In this document: positions 52,276-61,055 of the stretch, one piece after another
Numbering within the stretch: position 1 is the first letter of the stretch
Layout of the letters: every line of letters begins with the position of its first letter
Assembly: GCA_027306915.1 (NCBI GenBank)
Contig: DAHUYW010000001.1
Span: forward strand, 182,418-246,417
DNA from: Spirochaetales bacterium
GTDB lineage: Bacteria; Spirochaetota; Spirochaetia; DAHUYW01
DNA: 64,000 nucleotides
Direction: 5' to 3'
Made by a program: the position numbers and the translations under genes
The notes under the pieces: model-generated
Databases searched by the model: none
Told to the model about the DNA's origin: nothing
The model's input: only the letters and a program-made list of their open reading frames with translations

Positions 52276-53619
52276 CTACCTGGCTCCGCCGGTGAGATCG
52301 GCGATCATGATGCGCGAGTTGCGTGCGCGATCGTAGCTTCGACGCTTTTCTTCGGGGAGCATGGAGAGCTCGCCGGCAACGAAACCGAGCTGGAGGAACC
52401 AGTCCGAGGCGCCCGTCGTGAGAAGAAAGAGCGTCTTCACGCCGTCTCGCCGCGCCTTTTCCATGAGATAGCTGACGATCCGGTTCCCGATGCCGAGCTG
52501 CACAAACCCATGGTCGACAGCCACTGCAGCGATCTCGCCAAAGTCACCGGGGTAGAGATGAAGCGCGCCGCATCCGTGTGCGGTTCCGTCGAGCTCATAG
52601 ACGACATAGTCCCGCCCTTCGCGTTCAAGGGTGCGCTCATCGCGGGGAACCAGGGCGCCGCTTCGAATGAAGGGCTGCATGATGCGGAGGACCTCAGGGA
52701 TGTCCTCGGTCCGCATCGGACGGATCCGCTCGAACTCATTGGCATAGACCATCGTTCCCGAGCCGAGACTTGTGAAGACCTCCTTCAGCACTACCCCCTC
52801 GATGCGACCATCCACGATATGCACGCGCTTTACCCCACCCCGGCAGGTGGCATAGGCGTGGGAGAGCAGCTCAAACCAGGGAGCCCCCTCGGCTCCGCTT
52901 CGGTTCAGCTCGAGGAAGGCAGCAGCCTGATCGAGGTCGAGTCGCGAGATCCGCCCGGCCGCATCTCGCGTCACGCTCTCGGGCAGTAGGTAGCCGGTCT
53001 CCTCGATCCCCCCGGAGTCCGTCACGAAGAAAAGCTTCTCGGCCTTGAGCTCGATGCTCAGGGAGCGGGCGAGCTCGTTCGACGACAGGTTATAGGGATC
53101 GCCTCGGGCATTCCAACCGATGCACGGTAGGATCGGCACCAACCCCTCGGAAAGCGCACGCTCGACCAGATCGACCCTTATCTTGTCAACCGTGCCGCTG
53201 TTTTGGTAGTCGACGCCGTCGACAACACCCAGGCTTCGAGCGCGCACCCAGTTCCCGATGACCGCGCTGACGCTCGAGCCCGAGAGGAGAGTCATGACCC
53301 TCGTCGCTGCGTCGAATGCGGCCATCTTTATGAACGGCATAGCCTCGGGGCTCGAGATGCGGACCGTCTTTACCGAGCTGCTCTTGATCCCGTAGACGGT
53401 AAGGATATCGTCGATTCGCTGCCGCGCTCCCGCGACCAGGACGATCCGGATTCCGAGGCGATGGAGACGGACCAGGTCTCGGATCAGGAGAGGAAAGAGC
53501 GGGTGATCGACAATCGCATAGTCGATTTTGAAGACAAAGAGACTCCCTTTGAAGCGCTCGAGGTAGCTGAAAACTTCGCGGATCTGATCTACCGCATCGG
53601 TGGCACTTTCGCCGTCCAT
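52276..53619 (-). CDS. argA: N-acetylglutamate synthase (amino-acid kinase plus GNAT)
   Basis: The 447-residue protein catalyses the first step of arginine synthesis, acetylating glutamate. Residues 1-290 are an amino-acid-kinase fold used for arginine feedback (RIVLVAGARQRIDDIL; GLVPILPCIGWNARGDPYNLSS). Residues 300-447 are a GNAT domain (IRPMRTEDIPEVLRIMQPFI; VAVDHGFVQLGIGNRIVSYLME), where the usual Q/RxxGxG/A loop reads QLGIGNR. Layout and length match ArgA. It follows the MFS gene by six bases, implying co-transcription. Confidence 0.9.
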   Translation of the reverse strand: MDGESATDAVDQIREVFSYLERFKGSLFVFKIDYAIVDHPLFPLLIRDLVRLHRLGIRIVLVAGARQRIDDILTVYGIKSSSVKTVRISSPEAMPFIKMAAFDAATRVMTLLSGSSVSAVIGNWVRARSLGVVDGVDYQNSGTVDKIRVDLVERALSEGLVPILPCIGWNARGDPYNLSSNELARSLSIELKAEKLFFVTDSGGIEETGYLLPESVTRDAAGRISRLDLDQAAAFLELNRSGAEGAPWFELLSHAYATCRGGVKRVHIVDGRIEGVVLKEVFTSLGSGTMVYANEFERIRPMRTEDIPEVLRIMQPFIRSGALVPRDERTLEREGRDYVVYELDGTAHGCGALHLYPGDFGEIAAVAVDHGFVQLGIGNRIVSYLMEKARRDGVKTLFLLTTGASDWFLQLGFVAGELSMLPEEKRRSYDRARNSRIMIADLTGGAR

Positions 53620-53625
53620 AGGCCG

Positions 53626-54846
53626 TCAGCGCATCTCCTCCGTCATCGACCCGTCGTGCGTTCGGCGTACCTGCCGTAGGATCAGGTAGGCAAATGCCGT
53701 GAGGGCGAGTCCCATCGCCACATAGACGACGAAGCCTGATCTTATTCCGAAATGCTGCGAAACCCCGGACATCAGAAGCGGAAACAGGAACATCCCGACT
53801 CCTCCGCCGGTTGCCGCAAATCCAACTGCGACGCTCTGGCTGTGGCGGAAGTGGCGTCCAAGCAGGTTCATCACGAGAGGGTAGAAACCCGAGCAGCCGA
53901 GGCTCGCAAGGAAAAAGAAGATGCCTCCCGCCACCGCACGCCGCATCAGGACTGCGAGGAAGATCGAAAGGGTGTAGAGCAGGGCGAGGGCAACCAGGGT
54001 CGCCGCCTGGCGGGTCCCGCGCGCGATGAGTGAAACCGAGAGCCTGCCGATAAGCATACCCACCCAGAAGAGCGAGACCATGAAGGCGCCGGTCGAGGCA
54101 GGAGTCCCAAAGACTTTCACGAAGTACTCGGATATCCAGTTGGAAACACCGACCTCCAAGCCGACGTACAGAAGAAGGGCAAAAAAGGAAAAGAGGAGCA
54201 GCGGCAAGCCCAGGAGGGAGCGAAGCCTCGGCCTCGCCTGCTCTTCGGTGGAGCCCGTACCCTCGATTCGTCGGAAGGGAAGGAGAGCCAAGAGCACACC
54301 GATCACCAAGACGAGAAAGGCAATCCCGCGATAGACCCCCTGCCACGGCAGCTCATGCGCGACGATGAGCCCGATCGCCAGGGGACCTACGATCGCCCCC
54401 ACCGAGAAGGCGGAGTGGACGAACATCATCAGGTGGCTATCCCCTTCGCGCTCCATTCGTGCAATGCTCGTGTTGACTACGACCTCGACTCCCCCCTGCC
54501 CGACGCCGATGAAGAAGTTGAGGACAAGGTTCAGGGCTACGGCAGGCGCCGAGCCGAAGAAGAAGAGGCTCACTGCCTCGATCGCAAGCCCGAGCGCTAT
54601 TACGGGCTTCAGCCCGAGGCGCTGCACGAGAAGCCCTGAGACGAGCGTCGAAGTGAAGTAGCCGACCGAGTTCGCCGCGAGGACGACGCCGGCGGCGGTA
54701 TAGCTCCAGTGAAAATCCGAGAGGATCCGCGGGAGAAGGGCGCCGACGACAATGAGGCTCACCCCGAAGCTGCCAAAGGCTGCGAGAAGCGGCCAGAAGA
54801 GGATTCGATACCTGGGCTCGATAAAGCGAGCCGGAGAGAACTGCAT
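53626..54846 (-). CDS. Major facilitator superfamily transporter
   Basis: The 406-residue protein has about twelve membrane helices, such as ILFWPLLAAFGSFGVSLIVVGALLP and FAATGGGVGMFLFPLLM, and a central charged loop near residue 205. The first-half motif A is altered to GLLVQRLGLKPV. It resembles the FucP/YfkF-type sugar or fosmidomycin-related exporters, with no certain substrate. GAGGGGGAAGG precedes the ATG. It is linked with argA, so transport of an arginine-related compound is conceivable but unproven. Confidence 0.85.
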   Translation of the reverse strand: MQFSPARFIEPRYRILFWPLLAAFGSFGVSLIVVGALLPRILSDFHWSYTAAGVVLAANSVGYFTSTLVSGLLVQRLGLKPVIALGLAIEAVSLFFFGSAPAVALNLVLNFFIGVGQGGVEVVVNTSIARMEREGDSHLMMFVHSAFSVGAIVGPLAIGLIVAHELPWQGVYRGIAFLVLVIGVLLALLPFRRIEGTGSTEEQARPRLRSLLGLPLLLFSFFALLLYVGLEVGVSNWISEYFVKVFGTPASTGAFMVSLFWVGMLIGRLSVSLIARGTRQAATLVALALLYTLSIFLAVLMRRAVAGGIFFFLASLGCSGFYPLVMNLLGRHFRHSQSVAVGFAATGGGVGMFLFPLLMSGVSQHFGIRSGFVVYVAMGLALTAFAYLILRQVRRTHDGSMTEEMR

Positions 54847-54876
54847 GCCTTCCCCCTCGTTATTCTATACTACCCG

Positions 54877-56004
54877 TCAATGCCGCTCTCGGGCCACGTA
54901 CGTGCTTGCCATTTCAACCGAGCTGACTTCGATGAAACCATAGGCCTGAGACTCAAAGATTCCCGCCGAATGGGTCGCGTCGATGACCGTGTCGGTAAGG
55001 GTGCTTGGGACGATGAGATCGCTCATCTCGCGGGAGTGGGAGGACGCCGCCTCCTCCTCCGCAGCAAATCCCCCGAAGCGGAGCTTCGACAGAGTCGCCC
55101 CGCCCGCCCCAACGTCCATCGCCGCGCGCACGAGCCCCTGCGCTCTTCCTTCTCGGCAGACGACTGTGCAGTTGGAGAGCTCGGTGAGTATCCTGCGCCT
55201 GCGGTCCCGGGGGCGGACGGGAAGCTCCCGCCGCCGCCAGCCGGCGCTCCCGGTAAGCTCGTCGATCGCAGCGACGATCTGCTCGACGCTCGCGACGTGG
55301 GCCGCCTCGCCGCGGCGCAGGCGAGTGTTGATGATGCCGAAGCGGATGGGATAGAGATAGATGAATCCCCTCCCCGGATGGTCGAGCCGCGCCGTGTCGA
55401 TGACCAGACTCATCGCCTGGAGGGCATCCTGTCGGTCCACCACGAAGGAGACCACCTCTTTGTCGACGGGGATTGCAATTCTCAGCAGCCCAAGCCGGTC
55501 CCGGATACCCATCCCCTGGCCGTAGGTGACGATCGGGACCGAAAAGCCCACATCGAGGATCGCCCGCGCGAGTCGATTTCCTTCACCCCGCTGCACGATG
55601 CAGCAGATCCCGCTGTACCCGGTCTGTGCGGGCAGCTTCACCTCGGCGACCTTTTCCAGACGCTGCTTGTCGAAGGGGATCGGGGAAGAGCGGATGACGC
55701 TTACCTCTTCGCTGTAGACGCTTCCCCGGCCAGGCAGGGTAAGATCTGCGCGTGAGGCGATCAGCCCGACGATCCGCCGCTCAAGCGATAGTGGTACGTA
55801 GAAGCGAAAGACGTCGACCGGGTTCTCGTCGAGGTCGGTGCTGGACCGGATACCGAGGAGCCCTTTGCGCGAGCGCAGGACCACAGCCCTTCCCGACTGG
55901 ATTGACAACTCCGGTATGGCGAGCTCTCGGAGGGTCTCGGTGATGAGCGGAGAGATGTTGCGGTAGACGTAGCAGGTGATCTTTGCGAGGCGAGCCTTGA
56001 CCAA
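54877..56004 (-). CDS. Triple PII-like domain protein paired with DUF1538
   Basis: I start this 375-residue product at a TTG with GGAGGAG five bases upstream, two bases after the DUF1538 stop. It contains three successive PII/ferredoxin-like modules at about residues 8-105, 127-225 and 268-370. Modules 1 and 2 close with a PII-type C-terminal strand, LPGRGSVYSEEV and HPGRGFIYLYPI, and module 3 with a related YGFIEVSSV. Module 2 keeps the GEGNRLARAILDVGFSVPIVTYG pattern, but classic uridylylation-loop tyrosines and adenylate-binding residues are not evident. It is probably a sensor that controls the DUF1538 protein. Confidence 0.66.
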   Translation of the reverse strand: MVKARLAKITCYVYRNISPLITETLRELAIPELSIQSGRAVVLRSRKGLLGIRSSTDLDENPVDVFRFYVPLSLERRIVGLIASRADLTLPGRGSVYSEEVSVIRSSPIPFDKQRLEKVAEVKLPAQTGYSGICCIVQRGEGNRLARAILDVGFSVPIVTYGQGMGIRDRLGLLRIAIPVDKEVVSFVVDRQDALQAMSLVIDTARLDHPGRGFIYLYPIRFGIINTRLRRGEAAHVASVEQIVAAIDELTGSAGWRRRELPVRPRDRRRRILTELSNCTVVCREGRAQGLVRAAMDVGAGGATLSKLRFGGFAAEEEAASSHSREMSDLIVPSTLTDTVIDATHSAGIFESQAYGFIEVSSVEMASTYVARERH

Positions 56005-56006
56005 AG

Positions 56007-58076
56007 CTACTCCTCCGCGTACTTGAGCAGCCGGGACTGGCGCCGGGTGATGAAGAGCCCCACCGCAAGAACCGTCATCGCCGGGAAGACCGACGCCAGC
56101 GCGAGGATCCCGAAGCCGTCCACGGCACCAACCTTCTGACTTACCGCGAGCCCGGTGCTCAAGACGAGAGGAACGGTGACGGGCCCCGTCGTCACCCCTG
56201 CGCTGTCCCAAGCTATGGTTACGAACTCCTCGGTCGACAGGACGGTGATGCCGAGAAGGAGCACGTAGGAGGGGGCGAGCAGCCAGATGAGGGGTATGTG
56301 CCAGATGACCATCGCGAAGCCAAAGACCATCCCCGTACCCACTCCAACGGCCACGGTCCGTATCAGCAGCCTTCGCTTGAATATGCCGACGGTGATCTCC
56401 TCGAGGGTGATCCCGAGGGCGGAGAGACTGGGCTCGGCAATCGTCGCGCCGTATCCCATCACGAAGGCGAACAGGAGCACGACAATATACCCGGCGAGGC
56501 CGTAGCCGAACAGCGGGCCCTTGAGCGGCTGGAAGGTGTACTGCCGTGTTTGCGCGTCAAAGTCATGCGGCACAAAGGGCAGCGCCTGAAAGCTGGTTCC
56601 GCGTCCGAGGTAGAAGAACTGACTCTTCTGACCGCTTGAATCGATTGCGGTCTCGACCACCGAAGGATCGAAGTTCCGGATCACCTGAAGCTCAGTGCCG
56701 ACCTGAATCTCGGTGAACGAAGCGGGAAGGCTGCCGCCGGTCTCACTGCCGAGCCGGGCGAGACCGAGCTCCATCCCGATGTTGAAGAGGAACATACCGA
56801 GGAGGGCTATGACGACCCCGAAGATTATCTCGTCCCACCGTTCGATCCGCTCGCGGAGGAATACTATCAACGTGAGAAAAAGAAGCAGGCACAAGGGGAG
56901 AATCGCTTTCAGCGATCCTCCGAGGTTGCGGACAACCGTCGCCGAGACGTCGAGGGAGTCGGCCGAGGAAGAGCCGAGCGCGCGCGCACCAACCTCGCCG
57001 CGGACCTCCGAGCGCTCGCTCGGGGTAAACGTCGAGTCGAGCCACGTCGCGAAAGCGCTGTCGCTCCCGAAAATCCCGTAGACGAGGGAGCGATCGTGCG
57101 ACAACCTCGCCACGAAGGAAAGGAGGAGCCTGCGGTCCCCCCCGAAGAGCGAAAGACTCTCCTCGGGTCCGAGCTTCGAAAGCACGTAACCGCGCTCCCA
57201 GCTCCTGCTCGGAAAGAGGGCCGCAACCTGCGGGCGCTCCGCGGAGGCGAGAAAGGCGGCTCTCGTCATCGGCGCGGGAACGAAGGGCCGCAGGGCAAAA
57301 CCGAGGATGAGAACGGTGAGGATAGGAAGCGCCGACGCCAAGGCCACGACGCCGAGGCCGGAGAGCTGGCGGTCGGCGCGGCCGGTGATGCGCGAGATGC
57401 CGATTCCAAGGGCCAGGACCAGCGGCACCGTCACCGGGCCGGTCGTTATCGCGCCCGAGTCCCACGCGAGCCCTGCGACGTGGCGGAGGTCCGCATCGAA
57501 CCATGCCGCTCCCGTGAGAAGGAGGAGAATCGGAACGATGACGTAGAGAATGGGCTTGATCGACCAGTTGTAGATAAAGCGCGCCATTGCGAGTGCGACC
57601 GCGAAACCCACTCCCGCTCCGATTGCCGCGACGAGTAGGTTGGAGAAGCGGGTCAACATCGCGAACAGGAGCGGGGCCTGCCAGGCGGTAACCGTCTCGC
57701 CCGCCCCTATTAGGAAGCCTATCGCCGGCTCGGCGAGGGTTGCCCCTACCCCTAGGACGAACGAGAAGAGAAGGATGGGAACGAGGGTGGTCTTCTCGGG
57801 AAGCCTCACCCCGCACAGCTCCCCAAGCGGCATGATCCCGACGAGGAGCCCTTCGAGGAAGAAAGCAAGCCCGATCGTCACGATGATGATTCCGCCGGTG
57901 ATCACCGCCGCCCCGGCGATCGGCACACCCAGCACGAGAAGCTGGAAAAGAACCATGTACAGGACAATGAGGGCTACGGCGCGGACCTGGGCCCGAAGCC
58001 TGCCCCCGACATACGGAGCGATCATCGAGAGGGTCTGCTTCAATCCGATGTGGAGCCGCTGCCGGTTGTGGTGCAT
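56007..58076 (-). CDS. DUF1538 membrane protein with internal duplication
   Basis: The 689-residue product has at least 14 membrane helices in two homologous halves. The repeats carry GVGATLAEPAIGF with WDSGAITTGPVTVPLVLALG (residues 109-224) and GYGATIAEPSLSA with WDSAGVTTGPVTVPLVLSTG (541-642). This is the inverted or tandem duplicate pattern of a transporter. A soluble loop with Ser/Asp-rich sequence lies between the halves (270-385). DUF1538 has no established substrate. GGGAGGA lies just before the chosen ATG. It heads a two-gene operon with the triple PII-like gene. Confidence 0.82.
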   Translation of the reverse strand: MHHNRQRLHIGLKQTLSMIAPYVGGRLRAQVRAVALIVLYMVLFQLLVLGVPIAGAAVITGGIIIVTIGLAFFLEGLLVGIMPLGELCGVRLPEKTTLVPILLFSFVLGVGATLAEPAIGFLIGAGETVTAWQAPLLFAMLTRFSNLLVAAIGAGVGFAVALAMARFIYNWSIKPILYVIVPILLLLTGAAWFDADLRHVAGLAWDSGAITTGPVTVPLVLALGIGISRITGRADRQLSGLGVVALASALPILTVLILGFALRPFVPAPMTRAAFLASAERPQVAALFPSRSWERGYVLSKLGPEESLSLFGGDRRLLLSFVARLSHDRSLVYGIFGSDSAFATWLDSTFTPSERSEVRGEVGARALGSSSADSLDVSATVVRNLGGSLKAILPLCLLLFLTLIVFLRERIERWDEIIFGVVIALLGMFLFNIGMELGLARLGSETGGSLPASFTEIQVGTELQVIRNFDPSVVETAIDSSGQKSQFFYLGRGTSFQALPFVPHDFDAQTRQYTFQPLKGPLFGYGLAGYIVVLLFAFVMGYGATIAEPSLSALGITLEEITVGIFKRRLLIRTVAVGVGTGMVFGFAMVIWHIPLIWLLAPSYVLLLGITVLSTEEFVTIAWDSAGVTTGPVTVPLVLSTGLAVSQKVGAVDGFGILALASVFPAMTVLAVGLFITRRQSRLLKYAEE

Positions 58077-58097
58077 AATCCTCCCGGTTTCGGCAAC

Positions 58098-58125
58098 TAT
58101 ATAATAGGGGGGCGCGAAAGGACAA
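58098..58125 (-). promoter_or_regulatory. Promoter of the DUF1538-PII operon
   Basis: On the minus strand TTGTCC and TATATA are 16 bases apart, with a GGGAGGA ribosome site and the ATG 21 bases on. Confidence 0.5.
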
Positions 58126-58182
58126 TCGGAAGGGTAGCTTTTTTTCCGGACGGCGGCCGCCCCACCCGGCGGCCAGCCGGGC

Positions 58183-59445
58183 TCAAGGTCTCGAAAGAAA
58201 GTCAATGAAGCGGGACAACCCCTCGGCGAGGAGATCCTCCCGGAGCAGAAAGCTCAAGACTACATGAAAGGAGTCGGCCGCCTCCTCGAACCCGTAGAAA
58301 TAGCCGGGATGGAGGTAGACTAGACGCTCACGAAGCAGTCCAAGGGCAAACTCCTCGTCGTCGCCTCCGGGGAGGGCGATGCGGACCGGGCAATGAATCC
58401 CTCCCCGCGGCGGGAGGAGCGAGACCGATCCGCGGTCCGGCGCTCCTCCGGCCGTCGCATCGAAAGCCGGAGGCCGCGAAGCCACGACGCCGGCCCCCGC
58501 GTTCACTGCGGCGACCAGCACGTCGCGCTTTCGCGCAAGGTCCGCGACCATTCCTTTGGTGAACTTCCCTGCCTTCGCGAAGAGGGCGGGAAGGATGAAC
58601 TGGGCGAGGCTGCTGCAGTTAAGAAAGATGTCGTTTGCCACCTCCAGCCGCTCGACCGGCTCCGCGATCCGCTTTCGGTCGCCCGAGACCGCAATCCACC
58701 CGAGCTTCAGGTCGGGGCTCGCAAACATCTTCGATATACCGTTCAGGGTATAGACCGGCAGCGGAAGCCCAAGCGCCGCCGGCCGGGGAAGCCTGAAGGG
58801 CTCGGAAGGAGAAACCGAAGGAGGCGTTTCCCCCGCAGGCGCATAGGGCGCGTAGAGAAACTCGCTGAAGACCTCGTCGGAGATGATGGCTGCCCCGTAG
58901 CGCTCGCAAAGCTCGGCCATCCCCTCGAGCTCCTCGCGGGAGGCGACCTGCCCGGTGGGGTTGTTCGGCGAAATGACGACGACAAATCGGGTTCGCGCAT
59001 CGATCACGGCGGCAAGCGACGCAAGATCGATGCGGTAATCGCGGTCCATCCGGTAGAAGCGAACCTCGAGCCGGTTGAACTCCGCAAGGAACTCGAAAAG
59101 GGGGTAGGTCGGCGAAGGGAGGACAAGGTTGTCACCGGGGGAGGCCAGATTGTTGAACAGAAGATTGTAGCTCTCGGAGGAGGAAGCGGTGAGGAGGATG
59201 TCATCGGGGGAGATCGCGACGCCCTGCGCGGCGTAGTAGGCGCTTATGCTTTCACGGGCAGTGATGCTTCCCTTGGGGTCGGGAGCATATATCCGCGTGC
59301 GAACGTACTCTTCCATGAGAGGCAGGAGCAGCTCGTCGGGAAGCCGGTAGCCGTTCTTGTGAAAATTGGTGTCCACCAGATCGATGATCTGCGCCCCGCG
59401 CGCGTGAAGCGTATCGAGCTCTTGCTGCAGGCGATTCTTCTCCAT
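58183..59445 (-). CDS. Class I/II PLP-dependent aminotransferase
   Basis: The 420-residue enzyme has the PLP-binding lysine K239 in YTLNGISKMFASPDLKLGW, the NPTG motif at N162 in ISPNNPTGQVAS, and the aspartate D190 in IISDEVFSEF. The family includes aspartate- and kynurenine-type aminotransferases; the substrate is not settled. An unusual proline-rich insertion (GETPPSVSPSEPFRLPRP) sits between NPTG and the lysine. It lies just 70 bases before the aldehyde dehydrogenase on the same strand, so the two may act on one amino acid. Confidence 0.85.
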   Translation of the reverse strand: MEKNRLQQELDTLHARGAQIIDLVDTNFHKNGYRLPDELLLPLMEEYVRTRIYAPDPKGSITARESISAYYAAQGVAISPDDILLTASSSESYNLLFNNLASPGDNLVLPSPTYPLFEFLAEFNRLEVRFYRMDRDYRIDLASLAAVIDARTRFVVVISPNNPTGQVASREELEGMAELCERYGAAIISDEVFSEFLYAPYAPAGETPPSVSPSEPFRLPRPAALGLPLPVYTLNGISKMFASPDLKLGWIAVSGDRKRIAEPVERLEVANDIFLNCSSLAQFILPALFAKAGKFTKGMVADLARKRDVLVAAVNAGAGVVASRPPAFDATAGGAPDRGSVSLLPPRGGIHCPVRIALPGGDDEEFALGLLRERLVYLHPGYFYGFEEAADSFHVVLSFLLREDLLAEGLSRFIDFLSRP

Positions 59446-59514
59446 AGATTAGAAGACCATTCGCGCGGCGACGTGCCAACCGGTGGGCCGCCCTGCGCGC
59501 AGGCTTTGCCCCTC

Positions 59515-60882
59515 CTACTTTACGTAGATCGTCTTGACGTTTACGAACTCCCGGATGCCGAAGGTCGAGAGCTCCCGGCCGTAGCCGCTCTCCTTGATGC
59601 CACCGAACGGTAGCCGCGGATCGGACTTCACGAATGCGTTCACAAAGACGTTGCCCGCCTCGAGCCCGCGCGCGGCGATCTCCTCGCCTCGGCGGATGTC
59701 GCGCGTAAACACCGCCGCACCGAGACCATAGGGCGAATCATTGGCGATGCGAATCGCCTCGGTCTCGTCCCGCGCAGGGATGATGGCTGCGACCGGCCCG
59801 AAGGTCTCCTCCTCGTAGACGGGCATCCCGGGCCCGACCTCGGTCAGAACCGTCGGCGGATAGAAGTAGCCCGGCCCCGACGGAAGCTCCCCGCCCAAGA
59901 GGAGACGCGCTCCCTGTTTCGTGCTTTCGGTCACCTGGCGGTGAAGGGTTTCGCGCAGGTCGCTTCGTGCAAGCGGCCCCACGTCGGTCGACGGATCTCG
60001 CGGGTCGCCAACCACAGCCCTTCGCATCCGATCGACGAAGAGCCGCTCGAACTCCTCGCGCACCGAATCGACCACGATGAAGCGCTTGGCTGCGATGCAG
60101 CTCTGGCCGGAGTTGATGAGCCTGCTCGCGGCGCAGGCGGACGCGGCGGCCTCGACATCGGCGTCAGCCAAGATCAGGTAGGGATCGCTCCCCCCGAGCT
60201 CGAGAACGGACCTCTTCAGAGCGCGCCCCGCGGCCTCGGCAACCGCCCTCCCCGCTCTCCTGCTTCCGGTGACCGTGACCGCCGCAACACGCCGATCGCC
60301 GCTCACAAGCTCGACCTGCTCGATGTCGACCGTGAGCACCCGAAAGAGAGCTTCCGGGGCTCCCGCTTCGCGAAGCAGCCCTTCGCTCGCGAGGGCGCAG
60401 CCCAAGACATTCGGGGCGTGCTTCAGGAGAACCGCGTTCCCGGCCATGAGGGCCGGGGCGACGAACCGGAAGACCTGCCAGAGGGGAAAGTTCCACGGCA
60501 TGACGGCAAGGATCGGACCGAGCGGCTTGAAGGTAACGTAGCTCCTCGTGGCGTCGGTCGCTATCGCCTCGTCGGCGAGCATGGCTCGCGCGTGGACGGC
60601 ATAGTGCTCGCAGGCCCACGCGCACTTTTCGGCCTCGGCCCGACCCTGCGCGACGGGCTTCCCCATCTCAAGCGCCATCAGCTCGGCGAGCGTCGCGCTT
60701 CGACTGCGCAGCAAGGCCGCAACGGCGTTGAGGAGGGCCGCACGCGTATCGAAATCGCGCTCGCGCCAGGCGAGCCAGGCGGAGTAGGCAGCATCGAGGG
60801 CGCCTGCCACCTCCCGGTCGCTCATCTGCGGGTAGGAGCGAAGCGGCTCCTCGGTTGTCGGATTGATGGACTGAAAGGGCAT
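59515..60882 (-). CDS. NAD(P)-dependent aldehyde dehydrogenase (succinate-semialdehyde type)
   Basis: The 455-residue enzyme oxidises an aldehyde to an acid. The catalytic C262 lies in INSGQSCIAAKRFIV and the glutamate E228 in SVLELGGSDPYLIL; PWNFPLWQVFRFVAP and VTGSRRAGRAVAEAAGR bind cofactor. The family resembles YneI/SSADH. The proximity of an aminotransferase gene downstream suggests a two-step deamination and oxidation, such as GABA to succinate, although no decarboxylase is present. GGAGGAG precedes the ATG. Confidence 0.88.
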   Translation of the reverse strand: MPFQSINPTTEEPLRSYPQMSDREVAGALDAAYSAWLAWRERDFDTRAALLNAVAALLRSRSATLAELMALEMGKPVAQGRAEAEKCAWACEHYAVHARAMLADEAIATDATRSYVTFKPLGPILAVMPWNFPLWQVFRFVAPALMAGNAVLLKHAPNVLGCALASEGLLREAGAPEALFRVLTVDIEQVELVSGDRRVAAVTVTGSRRAGRAVAEAAGRALKRSVLELGGSDPYLILADADVEAAASACAASRLINSGQSCIAAKRFIVVDSVREEFERLFVDRMRRAVVGDPRDPSTDVGPLARSDLRETLHRQVTESTKQGARLLLGGELPSGPGYFYPPTVLTEVGPGMPVYEEETFGPVAAIIPARDETEAIRIANDSPYGLGAAVFTRDIRRGEEIAARGLEAGNVFVNAFVKSDPRLPFGGIKESGYGRELSTFGIREFVNVKTIYVK

Positions 60883-61017
60883 AGGCTCCTCCGAAAAGCA
60901 GCTTAAGAATCCTGCAACCGGCCCTGTTTGTAAAGGATGCCACCCGTCGGCGATTGCGAGCGGGTGAACCGGGTAGCGTACCCCGCGTCGAGGGTTGCCT
61001 GCGCATCCTGCGGCACG

Positions 61018-61046
61018 TTGACTTTGCCGATCAGTTACTCTATCTT
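61018..61046 (+). promoter_or_regulatory. Promoter of moxR, predicted near-leaderless
   Basis: TTGACT and TATCTT are 17 bases apart, and the -10 ends nine bases before the ATG without a ribosome site. Confidence 0.5.
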
Positions 61047-61055
61047 TCCATTCAT

